The notes under the pieces are model-generated. The model was not told the DNA's origin. It was given only the letters and a program-made list of their open reading frames with translations, and did not search any database. Of a stretch of DNA of 64,000 nt, positions 35,572 through 43,821 are shown piece by piece. A program made the translations under genes and the position numbers. Origin of the DNA: Bacteroidia bacterium. GTDB lineage: Bacteria; Bacteroidota; Bacteroidia; Flavobacteriales; Schleiferiaceae. Each line of letters starts with the position of its first letter. Position 1 is the first letter of the stretch. The stretch is taken from positions 124,001 through 188,000 of the forward strand of contig JAUHWL010000001.1 of the NCBI GenBank assembly GCA_030424545.1. Reading direction: 5' to 3'.

Positions 35572-37594
35572 GTTACGTTTTTCTGCTTTTTGTGTTTTGT
35601 TCGCTTTTAGCTTGTTGCATCAAAACCAACTTTATGCGTCTACAACTTACAACGTATATGATGGCAACGCTAAAATTGAAAACTTTATTTTAAACAAACA
35701 ATATGCCGAAGCAATAAGTTTTTGCAATAAAGAACTATCTAAAGACTCTAGCCAAAAACTGTCTAGATTTTATTTGATTAATAAAATGAGACTTTTTTTA
35801 AAGCAAAAACAAAGTTTAGATTCTGTTCCTGTTTTATACTATAAACAAAAATCTTTAAAATCTTCTGTAGATAGTTTAGATGTCTTTTTAAATGCCCGCT
35901 CTTTTGAAATATTTGGTCATTATAATTTTGTTAAAGGTGATAAAACAAAAGCAATAAAAAACCTACATAGAGCAGATAGTTTATATAACTACACTACCTC
36001 TTATGTTTACAGAGTTTATAATTTAGATATGTTGGGTACAATGTATAAACTCAACTATAATTTACCAGATGCATACACTGTATTAAAAAAAGCAAAAGCA
36101 TATTTAATAAAGTATATTCCCAATGATTCTTCTTTATTTATTGATGTGAATAATGATCTAGGTATTGTGGCTATTTCTTTAGAAAAACATGAAGAAGCAT
36201 TAACCTATTATTCTTCTATAACTTCATATAAACTTTCTGTTAAGCAAAAAGTACAAATCTTAAACAACCTTGGCATTATTTACATAGAAAAACAAGACTA
36301 TAAAAAATCTTTAGAACATTTAAATTTTGCTTTGACCGTATCTGAAAATATTGACGGAATCTTTAATAAATATTATGCTCAAATCTATAACAACATTGCT
36401 ACAGCATATGAACAATTAAAAAAACCTACAGATTCTGTTCTTTATTTTTATGATAAATCATTACATCTAAAAAAAATAATGAATGACACGGCAGGAATAG
36501 TTATTTCTTGCTTTAATATGGCTAATTACGCTTTTAATTCTGGCAATTTTAAAGAGGCGGAACAACGGTTAAACGAAGCTCTAAAATTAAAAAAACACTT
36601 CCTTTATAAAGACCTAGCAAATACATATCTCATATTATACTACATAAGCCAAAATAAAAAAGAGTATGAAAAATCAATAGAATATTTACAGCTTCACTAT
36701 AATTACAATGACACCATAAAACAACTAGAAAACGCCTCTAAAATAAGCATGGTACAAGCTTCTATAGCAATGGAGGCAAATGAAAACTTAATAAAACTAC
36801 TAGAAAAAGAACAAAAAATTATTGAAGTAGAAAACTCTAAAAAAGAAGTCATTATTATTTCTCTCTCAATTATTGGTTTTGTATTTACCCTAGTGCTGGC
36901 GTTTTTAGCTAATTACTTTTACAAGCGGCAACGTATGGAAAATAGAATTAGAAATAGAGATGTGCGGCTAGCTAGTGTTTCTAGTTTATTAAAGGGTCAA
37001 GAAGAAGAACGACAACGAATATCTAAAGAATTGCATGATAGTGTAGGAAGTAACTTGGCTATAATTAATGCGCAAATTTTAAAAAGTATATCAGGAGATA
37101 ATGCCAATTATTTAACTTCCTTAATTAGCAAAACATCAGAGGAAATAAGAAATATTAGTCATGATTTAATGCCTTCTACAATTAATAAATTTGGCCTTAT
37201 TGAAGCACTATCTGATTTAAAAGAAAGGTGGAATGCAACGTCAAAACTTATAATTGATGTAAATTTTACTCCAACCGATATTAAACTAAATCCAACTGTT
37301 GAACTTACCCTTTACAGAATATTACAAGAGTTATTAAAAAACTCTGTAACCCACGGTTGTGCCGATTATGCCCTCATTAATATTACTAAAAACAATGAAG
37401 AATTAAAGCTAATTTATGAAGATAATGGCACCGGGTTCTGTTATAAAGAATCAAAAAACAAAGGCTTAGGATTTAGCAACATAGAAAATAGGGTCTCCTA
37501 TTTGCATGGTGAAATGAAAATTATTGAACAAGAAAAAGGAGTAAAGATTATTTTTACCTTCAGACAACAGCACAATGAAAACAGTAATCGTTGA
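35561..37594 (+). CDS. TPR-containing sensor histidine kinase (HisKA_3)
   Basis: 677 residues from the ATG at 35561 (35570 is an alternative ATG). The frame is open upstream to 35387 but that part lies in DUF4175. A signal peptide (about 1-27) is followed by TPR repeats to about 400, a membrane helix at about 429-451 and a HisKA_3 phosphoacceptor at His492 in RISKELHDSVGSN. The HATPase domain has LLKNSVTHG, DNGTGF and KGLGFSNIENRV. This is the NarL-type kinase layout common in Bacteroidota. It overlaps its response regulator by 20 bp. Confidence 0.9.
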   Translation: MKLMLRFSAFCVLFAFSLLHQNQLYASTTYNVYDGNAKIENFILNKQYAEAISFCNKELSKDSSQKLSRFYLINKMRLFLKQKQSLDSVPVLYYKQKSLKSSVDSLDVFLNARSFEIFGHYNFVKGDKTKAIKNLHRADSLYNYTTSYVYRVYNLDMLGTMYKLNYNLPDAYTVLKKAKAYLIKYIPNDSSLFIDVNNDLGIVAISLEKHEEALTYYSSITSYKLSVKQKVQILNNLGIIYIEKQDYKKSLEHLNFALTVSENIDGIFNKYYAQIYNNIATAYEQLKKPTDSVLYFYDKSLHLKKIMNDTAGIVISCFNMANYAFNSGNFKEAEQRLNEALKLKKHFLYKDLANTYLILYYISQNKKEYEKSIEYLQLHYNYNDTIKQLENASKISMVQASIAMEANENLIKLLEKEQKIIEVENSKKEVIIISLSIIGFVFTLVLAFLANYFYKRQRMENRIRNRDVRLASVSSLLKGQEEERQRISKELHDSVGSNLAIINAQILKSISGDNANYLTSLISKTSEEIRNISHDLMPSTINKFGLIEALSDLKERWNATSKLIIDVNFTPTDIKLNPTVELTLYRILQELLKNSVTHGCADYALINITKNNEELKLIYEDNGTGFCYKESKNKGLGFSNIENRVSYLHGEMKIIEQEKGVKIIFTFRQQHNENSNR

Positions 37595-38189
37595 AGACCA
37601 TCAGATAATTAGATCTTATTTAGAACATTATCTGTTTACTCATTTTTCTACTTATCATGTTACTTTAATAACCACTTTTACCTCTAATTTAAAAGAAGAA
37701 ATAGTCGCAAAAAAACCTGAATTATTAATTCTAGATATAAGTTTAGAGTGTGTAGATACAATGGATATTTTTACTTGGTTAAAAACCAAATTGCCAAATA
37801 CTTACTTTATCATTTACACCATGCATAATATTTCTAGTTATAGAAACTTTTTTTACAATGCTGGTGCTCATGCATATATTTTAAAAGAAGATGGAGAGCA
37901 AGAATTAAAAGACGTTATTAAAACTATTTTAACAGGCCAAAAAGTTTTTCCAAAAGCAAACAATGCCGAATTAGATGAATATAGGTTAAATCAACTAACC
38001 TTTACTGAACAAGAAAAATCTCTTTTAAACGTGCTATTATCAACCCAAGAAACAGAAGAAATAGTCAAACAAATTAAATTATCTAAGACAGAAATTCTTA
38101 ATTTAAGAAGACGATTAATAGAGAAGAGCGGTGCAAAAAACACACAAGAATTATTAAACTTTACCATTGACTATAATTGGATTCGATAA
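37575..38189 (+). CDS. NarL/FixJ-type response regulator
   Basis: 204 residues. The receiver domain has Asp8, the phosphoacceptor Asp54 in LLILDISLE, and Lys of YILKEDGEQ. The C-terminal helix-turn-helix (about 135-195) is LuxR-like but divergent (QETEEIVKQIKLSKTEILN). The start overlaps the kinase gene, so the pair is translated together. Its targets are not visible; the lipoprotein gene that follows may be one. Confidence 0.88.
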   Translation: MKTVIVEDHQIIRSYLEHYLFTHFSTYHVTLITTFTSNLKEEIVAKKPELLILDISLECVDTMDIFTWLKTKLPNTYFIIYTMHNISSYRNFFYNAGAHAYILKEDGEQELKDVIKTILTGQKVFPKANNAELDEYRLNQLTFTEQEKSLLNVLLSTQETEEIVKQIKLSKTEILNLRRRLIEKSGAKNTQELLNFTIDYNWIR

Positions 38190-38989
38190 TTAAAATATTT
38201 CTAGTTGGTCTTGTATTTTTAGTGAGTTGTAAACCCACAAAAGATGTAGAAGAGTTTTACTTTTTTGAGGAAAAAGGAGAAATTATATATTTAAATTTTG
38301 AGGAAGAAAAAAAACCAATTATCATCATCATCCCATCACTATACAATTCTATTTTAACCAGTAATACTTTTAATAATCTGGCTAAAAATGCAAGAGTTGC
38401 TGTTTTAATGTTTCCAAATTATAATAATGTTTTACGTTTACAACAAACAGATAAATTAGAATATAGACTTACATATTATACAAATGCCATTTCTAACATT
38501 ATAGAAACTTATGGGCCAATTTCTAAAATAATATCTGAGGGAGATAATAGCAACTTATCTATCCTTATTGGTGCAAATTTTAAAAATCCAAAACTTACTT
38601 TTATCAACAGCTGGTATCCAAATATTAAAGAAATTATTATTGATAAAGTATATAACAATCCCAGTAGTCAAACAGATTCTTTGCTTAGTTATCTCCATTT
38701 TTCTGATAGATCTACCATAGATGTACTAATAGGCCAAGATTTAAACAAAGGTGTAGACAACAAGTATGGCTATTTCACACTCTCTAACTGGAAGGACTTT
38801 TTAACCTATGAGAATAATGATTTAATTAAAAACTATCCAAATACTTTAGATTGGATTTACACAAACAATACTGGTTTAGTTACTAAAAATGAGGTTGAAA
38901 AGCTAAAAACTTCTTTATCTAAAAGAGCTAATACCCAACTCTTTACGCTTAAAGAATTTTATAAAAACAAAAATATTTTTAGCAACTAA
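38177..38989 (+). CDS. Lipoprotein with alpha/beta-hydrolase-like fold, third gene of the kinase operon
   Basis: 270 residues with a TTG start at 38177 that overlaps the regulator by 13 bp; it gives a clean lipobox (LVFLVSC, Cys18). Strands such as KPIIIIIPSLY and RVAVLMFPNY are typical of an alpha/beta-hydrolase core, and an ISEGDNSNLSILIG turn sits where a GxSxG elbow would be, without the serine-glycine geometry. It may be a non-catalytic relative. No close family recognised. Role unknown, possibly an envelope component sensed or controlled by the two-component pair. Confidence 0.6.
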   Translation: MDSIIKIFLVGLVFLVSCKPTKDVEEFYFFEEKGEIIYLNFEEEKKPIIIIIPSLYNSILTSNTFNNLAKNARVAVLMFPNYNNVLRLQQTDKLEYRLTYYTNAISNIIETYGPISKIISEGDNSNLSILIGANFKNPKLTFINSWYPNIKEIIIDKVYNNPSSQTDSLLSYLHFSDRSTIDVLIGQDLNKGVDNKYGYFTLSNWKDFLTYENNDLIKNYPNTLDWIYTNNTGLVTKNEVEKLKTSLSKRANTQLFTLKEFYKNKNIFSN

Positions 38990-39407
38990 TTTTAGCAACT
39001 CTATTTTGGTGTCTTCCACCTTCAAAAGAGTTTTCTAAAAATGCTTTCACACAAGCAAGAGCTACTTCTTTAGTAATAAAACGGGCAGGTAATGCTAAAA
39101 CATTAGCATCATTATGTTGTCTTGCTAAAGCAGCTAAAGCTTCTTCCCAACATAAAGCAGATCTTATACCAGCGTGCTTATTAACGGCCATATTTATTCC
39201 ATTACCGCTTCCACAAATCACAATGCCTAAATCGCACTTGTCGCTTTCTACAGCATCGGCCACAGGATGAGCAAAATCTGGATAATCTACTCTATCTTCA
39301 GAATAGGCACCAAAATCCTCTACATCAATAGATAATGTTGTTAAAAACTCCTTTACTACTTCCTTTAAATTGTAACCTGCATGATCGGCACCTAGCGCTA
39401 TTTTCAT
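38979..39407 (-). CDS. rpiB: Ribose 5-phosphate isomerase B
   Basis: 142 residues. It interconverts ribose 5-phosphate and ribulose 5-phosphate. The N-terminal GADHAGYNLKE, the CGSGNGINMAVNKHAGIR loop with the catalytic Cys, and the HNDANVLALPARFI segment are canonical. It is convergent with the lipoprotein gene, with an 11-bp overlap. Confidence 0.96.
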   Translation of the reverse strand: MKIALGADHAGYNLKEVVKEFLTTLSIDVEDFGAYSEDRVDYPDFAHPVADAVESDKCDLGIVICGSGNGINMAVNKHAGIRSALCWEEALAALARQHNDANVLALPARFITKEVALACVKAFLENSFEGGRHQNRVAKISC

Positions 39408-39820
39408 TTTATTTATTTTTTACAAAAATCATAAAAACCAAGCATTAAAACTTAGTTGATAACATGTTAATTACTTCACCTTAATTACTGATAAAATTAT
39501 ACAACTATCACTTGTGTAATTCAAATAATAATTGCTAGTAGATAATGCACTATATAAAGCAAATTTATTTTCTATTATTTGTCTTAATTTTAATAGCACA
39601 CAATATTGAGCTTATAAACTTTTCTTGATAAAAATGATATTAATATTCTTCTATGAACAGTGTTTATTAACCTTTGTTAATATCATTACAAATAAATTGA
39701 GCATCAACATATTGACTAAATAATAAATGTTAGCTATCTGTTTAAAATATTTAAATAGTAACATTTGCAAGCAATAAAAACAAAAGTTATACAAGCTACT
39801 AACAGGCTATATATACTATT
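39408..39820. other. AT-rich intergenic region
   Basis: 413 bp without a convincing gene, over 75 percent A/T by eye. It includes an inverted repeat ATTAAC-ctttGTTAAT near 39668-39684 that could be an operator. No tRNA, riboswitch or CRISPR is visible. It separates the rpiB region from the genes leading into the injection system. Confidence 0.55.
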
Positions 39821-41395
39821 ATGAATTATTTAAAAAAATCTTTTTTATTATTTATTTTCTTACTAATTGTTTATAACCCAATTTTTGCCCAAACAGAAGA
39901 TAGCCTAGTAAAAACAGAGTATTATTTTGAAAACGGTAAAATTAGTAGCGAAGGCTATCTGAGAAAAAGTAAACCAGACGGATATTGGAAAAGTTATTAT
40001 CTAGAAGGTACATTAAAAACAGAAGGAAATAGAAAAAACTATTTGCTAGACGGCACCTGGAAATTTTATACAGAACAAGGTGTACTATATTTAACTATAG
40101 ATTATAAAGAAAATGTAAAAAATGGGAATAGAATATCCTATAAAGGCAATCATGTTTATAAAATAGAACGTTTTATAGCTGACAAAAAAGAAGGATTGAC
40201 AGAAGTTTTTTACGACAATGGAAAACCAAAACTTCAGGTTCCTTTTGTAAATGGTAGAGAAAAAGGATTGGCTTATGAATATGATACCCTTAATCAAGTA
40301 ATTTCACTATTAACCTACAAAGCTGGTGTTTTGGTAAAAGACCAAAAAATAAATAGGTATGATGCTGCGGGATTAAAAAAAGGTTTATGGATTGATTTTC
40401 ATAAAAACAGAACCATAAAAACTGAAGGATTGTATGTAGAAAACTTAAAGCACGGATATTGGAAGTACTTTAAAAATGATGGCAATCTTATTAAAATAGA
40501 AAAATGGGTGCATGGCGTGTTGGTAGAAAATGCAGATGAGCTTGCTAAAATTGATGTGAAGAGAGAAATAGATCCTCAAACTGGTAAAATAAAAAGCATT
40601 GGTGGATATAGAAATGGGAAAAAAGAAGGTGTACACAGAGAGTATGATGAAAATGGAGAAATAGTTAATTCTGAACTCTATACCAATGGAATTCTACTAG
40701 CGAAAGGAATTTATGATGAGCAAGGGCGAAAGCAAAAACTATGGCAATATTTTTATTTAACAGGCGAGGTTAAAGAACAAGGCCAATATATTAATGATAA
40801 AAAAACAGGTACCTGGAAATACTTTTTTTTAAATGGTGATATAGAACAAATTGGTGATTATAGAAATGGTTTAGCAGAAGGAACCTGGCGCTGGTACTAT
40901 GAAAATAAAGAACTTCATTTAGAAGAAGAATACATAGATGGCTATGAAGATGGAGAATCTAGAGAATATGATGAGCAAGGAAAACTAATTGCAAGCGGTA
41001 ATTACATAGAAGGTTTTAAAGAAGGCGAATGGGAGTATAACATTGGCAACATTATAGAAAAAGGAAAATACTATGAGGGAGAAAAACAAGGCGTTTGGCA
41101 ACTCACCTATGTTGATACCAAAAAACTTGCCTTTGAAGGCGAATTTTTAAATGGTATTGAAAATGGAATGCACACAGAATATTACGGTAACGGACAAGTA
41201 AAAAGACGAGGAAGATACACGCTCGGACAACGAAACGGGATTTGGGAGTTTTTTAATGAAGATGGCGTAATCTACCTTACCATAAAATACAAAGACGGAG
41301 AAGAATTAGAATATAACGGAGTAAAAATTAGTTATGGAAAACGAGTTGATAGGCAACTGGAAGAGGAAAAGCAGAATACAGAAATACAAGAATAA
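39821..41395 (+). CDS. MORN/YwqK-type repeat protein
   Basis: 524 residues with a signal peptide (1-24, ending IFAQ). About 18 repeats of 20-25 residues follow, of the type GYWKSYYLEGTLKTEG, GTWKFYTEQGVLY and GYRNGKKEGVHREYDENGEI. This is the MORN_2/YwqK pattern. Such proteins are secreted or surface-bound in Bacteroidota; some accompany toxins as partners. Here no toxin is next to it. Its 3' end overlaps the NUDIX gene by 62 bp in another frame. Confidence 0.82.
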   Translation: MNYLKKSFLLFIFLLIVYNPIFAQTEDSLVKTEYYFENGKISSEGYLRKSKPDGYWKSYYLEGTLKTEGNRKNYLLDGTWKFYTEQGVLYLTIDYKENVKNGNRISYKGNHVYKIERFIADKKEGLTEVFYDNGKPKLQVPFVNGREKGLAYEYDTLNQVISLLTYKAGVLVKDQKINRYDAAGLKKGLWIDFHKNRTIKTEGLYVENLKHGYWKYFKNDGNLIKIEKWVHGVLVENADELAKIDVKREIDPQTGKIKSIGGYRNGKKEGVHREYDENGEIVNSELYTNGILLAKGIYDEQGRKQKLWQYFYLTGEVKEQGQYINDKKTGTWKYFFLNGDIEQIGDYRNGLAEGTWRWYYENKELHLEEEYIDGYEDGESREYDEQGKLIASGNYIEGFKEGEWEYNIGNIIEKGKYYEGEKQGVWQLTYVDTKKLAFEGEFLNGIENGMHTEYYGNGQVKRRGRYTLGQRNGIWEFFNEDGVIYLTIKYKDGEELEYNGVKISYGKRVDRQLEEEKQNTEIQE

Positions 41396-41888
41396 TTGGA
41401 TAGAAGTTTTTCATGACGAAGTTATAAACCCTGGTGGAGGAAATGGAATTTATGGGGTTGTTCATTTTAAAAACTTAGCAATAGGTATTTTACCTATAGA
41501 TTATGAAGGAAATACGTGGTTGGTAGGTCAACATAGATATCCCCAAAATAAATTTAGTTGGGAGATTCCAGAAGGAGGAGGTCCTCTTGATGTAGATCCA
41601 ATAGTTAGTGCTCAAAGAGAATTGCAAGAAGAAGTTGGTTTGTCTGCAAAAAACTACCAACTTATTTTAAAAATGGATTTAAGCAACAGCGTTAGTGACG
41701 AGGAAGCTTTAATATATTTAGCAACAGATCTTACTTGTGTAGAAAAACAACCCGAAGAAAGCGAAGAACTACACATTAAAAAAATAAAATTTACCGAAGC
41801 TTATAGAATGGTTATGGAGGGAGAAATTACAGATTCTATAAGTGTTGCAGCAATCTTAAAAGCAAATATTCTTCTTCAAAATAAATAA
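41334..41888 (+). CDS. NUDIX hydrolase (ADP-ribose pyrophosphatase-like)
   Basis: 184 residues. The NUDIX box has the REL-QEEVGL core (about residues 100-108), but the first Glu of the box is Val (GGGPLDV). The N-terminal RIQKYKNNWIEVFHDEVINPGG matches the family, so the start inside the MORN gene is probably real. It hydrolyses a nucleoside-diphosphate derivative, probably ADP-ribose. It lies 121 bp before the injection-system operon and ends without a clear terminator. Confidence 0.85.
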   Translation: MENELIGNWKRKSRIQKYKNNWIEVFHDEVINPGGGNGIYGVVHFKNLAIGILPIDYEGNTWLVGQHRYPQNKFSWEIPEGGGPLDVDPIVSAQRELQEEVGLSAKNYQLILKMDLSNSVSDEEALIYLATDLTCVEKQPEESEELHIKKIKFTEAYRMVMEGEITDSISVAAILKANILLQNK

Positions 41889-41950
41889 GTATTTTCTTAC
41901 TATTATATTATAAATACCTAGTATAGAAGTCTTATTTTTTATAACATAGG

Positions 41951-41980
41951 TTGAATTCTAATATATTGTTGTTAACTTGG
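41951..41980 (+). promoter_or_regulatory. Candidate promoter of the injection-system operon
   Basis: TTG (41951-41953) and TAACTTGG (41973-41980) are 19 bp apart, one mismatch from the Bacteroidota TTG/TAnnTTTG pair. The predicted start is near 41986. A TTGGTT/AACCAA inverted repeat (41977-41996) straddles it. Confidence 0.35.
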
Positions 41981-42009
41981 TTGTCCTTTTAACCAAATAT
42001 TTAACAACC

Positions 42010-42606
42010 ATGATTTATGAAGCTTTTGCTATTCTTGGCAATCAATTAGAGCAATTTATTCGCTTCAATTCTACCATAGTTTCTTCGGATCCAGAAGTTG
42101 TTATAGGAAATATATCTTTAGCGGAAGCACCGCTAGTTTCAGAATCTTTAAAAGATAAAATAGTACTTAGTCTGGTAAAAACAGAAGAAGAAAGTGCATT
42201 AAAAAATGGGCAAACAAGGTTTGCTGAAGGCGGTAGTTATATCAAACAAAATAGGCCAGTATTTACAAGTTTATATGTTCTTATAACCGCAAATTATCCT
42301 ACAAGCTATACCAATGCATTAAAGCGCATAGGTACTGTCATTAAATTTTTTCAAGGAAAAAGAGTATTCAATTTGGCTAATTCACCACTACCCGAAATTG
42401 AAGGTGTGGAAGGAATTACAGAATTTAATATGAGCATAGAATTGGTTAGTTTATCATTAGAAGAACAAAACCATATGTGGGGAATGATGGGTGGAAAGAA
42501 TCATCCTTCTGCTTTGTACAAAGCAAGAGTGGTTGCATTAAAACGAGATGCTGTGCAAGGGGTAGAAATACCAATTACAGAAATTGTTATAAAAGAGAAT
42601 TTATGA
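42010..42606 (+). CDS. DUF4255 tail terminator (Afp16/Pvc16-like)
   Basis: 198 residues from the ATG at 42010; the upstream in-frame extension to 41977 is in the promoter region. The start MIYEAFAILGNQLEQFIRF and the middle RPVFTSLYVLITANYPTSYTN are the DUF4255 pattern. In extracellular contractile injection systems (eCIS) this protein caps the tube and sheath at the far end. It is the first gene of the operon and overlaps the next by 4 bp (ATGA). Confidence 0.9.
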   Translation: MIYEAFAILGNQLEQFIRFNSTIVSSDPEVVIGNISLAEAPLVSESLKDKIVLSLVKTEEESALKNGQTRFAEGGSYIKQNRPVFTSLYVLITANYPTSYTNALKRIGTVIKFFQGKRVFNLANSPLPEIEGVEGITEFNMSIELVSLSLEEQNHMWGMMGGKNHPSALYKARVVALKRDAVQGVEIPITEIVIKENL

Positions 42607-43805
42607 GAATTAAATTTTCTAAAATAGCAAGCATTGAGTTAAGACATGACTATTTCTATAGTACAGGTTTAGATTGGTCTTCAGACTGGCCAAAAGAATA
42701 TACTAAAGAGTTTTTACCCAAAATTCATCCTACAAAAAGCACTTACAAGTTTTTAGAAGACCTAGGTTTAAGGTTGGTTAAAGATCAAAGAGGAATAAGT
42801 ATCTATGCTGAAATTAGAGAGGATGCAGGCGTTTATTTTTTAGAAAAAGAAATAAATAAAAATATAATTCTAGAGTTTGAAATAGAACCACCTTTCCCTA
42901 CATGGTTTAATAATACTAGATCCTACAACAAAGAATCACAATTTTGTTTATACAGTAACAAAGAGGGTTTTAAAAGCGGAAGTGAGTTTTATCTACATAA
43001 TGAAATTGCTACCACAAGTGCAGGATTTAAAGAACCTTCTGAGTTAAGAAGGTCTGGGTTAAAAGTTTTTGAAGCATTAGAAAGAACCAATACACAACCA
43101 CCAGGTGCAAAGTGGAGAGACTTAGGAAGTAATAAAAACTACACTACGCTTTCTAACACAATAGATTTAAAAAAAAGTAGCGTTCTTTTTAAAGACACAA
43201 CATTGGCTGGAAAAACGATAAGTGTAAATAATGTTTATGACGAAGAAGTTTTTTCTAAAACAATTGAAGTATCAAGCACCATAAACCAATTGTATGTTGA
43301 TTTAAGCTTTTTACCCGATGGGAAATACAGCAGTTTAATTGATGGAGTAAAACAAGAGAACTTTTATTTGGGTAAAAACATTAGAAAAAACAGGTTTGGT
43401 ATTATTCGTCTTTTTATACAATCAAACCCAAGTATTATTCCGGCACCACACCAAATAAATCAAGAATGGTTGCCTATTGGTAACGGCACAAGCAGTTTAG
43501 CTATAGGGCAAGTAAACCCTATAAATTTTGTCATTCATTTTTTACCACACATTGCTAGGTGGAAATACATTGTAAATAAAGATTTAAATATTAACCCAGC
43601 CGATGTTACATCGGCTGGATATCAAAAGCTCAGTAATACAGAGTTTATCTCAAATGAAGCTCAAACAATTTCTTATAAAAATACAGGGGCAGATCTTGGA
43701 TTAACAAATAAGTTTCCTGCACCAGGAAGCACTGTATTAGAAACGCTGAAAAATGGCAGCGGTGAAACAGTATCTTATGTATCAGAAATATTTGTGAACG
43801 TATAA
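42603..43805 (+). CDS. Unrecognised component, second gene of the injection system
   Basis: 400 residues from the ATG at 42603 that overlaps the stop of the DUF4255 gene. No signal peptide and no membrane helix. It has aromatic-rich strands (IELRHDYFYSTGLDW, FEIEPPFPTWFNNT), an acidic and basic mid-section and a last part with GRY-like turns (NGSGETVSYVSEIFVNV). I know no family for it. Its place between terminator and sheath suggests a cap-adaptor or a sheath-attachment protein, as described in other Bacteroidota systems, but this is inference. It is 16 bp before the sheath gene. Confidence 0.6.
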   Translation: MRIKFSKIASIELRHDYFYSTGLDWSSDWPKEYTKEFLPKIHPTKSTYKFLEDLGLRLVKDQRGISIYAEIREDAGVYFLEKEINKNIILEFEIEPPFPTWFNNTRSYNKESQFCLYSNKEGFKSGSEFYLHNEIATTSAGFKEPSELRRSGLKVFEALERTNTQPPGAKWRDLGSNKNYTTLSNTIDLKKSSVLFKDTTLAGKTISVNNVYDEEVFSKTIEVSSTINQLYVDLSFLPDGKYSSLIDGVKQENFYLGKNIRKNRFGIIRLFIQSNPSIIPAPHQINQEWLPIGNGTSSLAIGQVNPINFVIHFLPHIARWKYIVNKDLNINPADVTSAGYQKLSNTEFISNEAQTISYKNTGADLGLTNKFPAPGSTVLETLKNGSGETVSYVSEIFVNV

Positions 43806-43821
43806 TTTTAAATAAACAATC

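Noticed and set aside
39408-39820. Possible tRNA or small RNA in the 413-bp gap
   Set aside because: No tRNA-like stems, conserved T-loop or riboswitch motif could be seen; only A/T-rich sequence.
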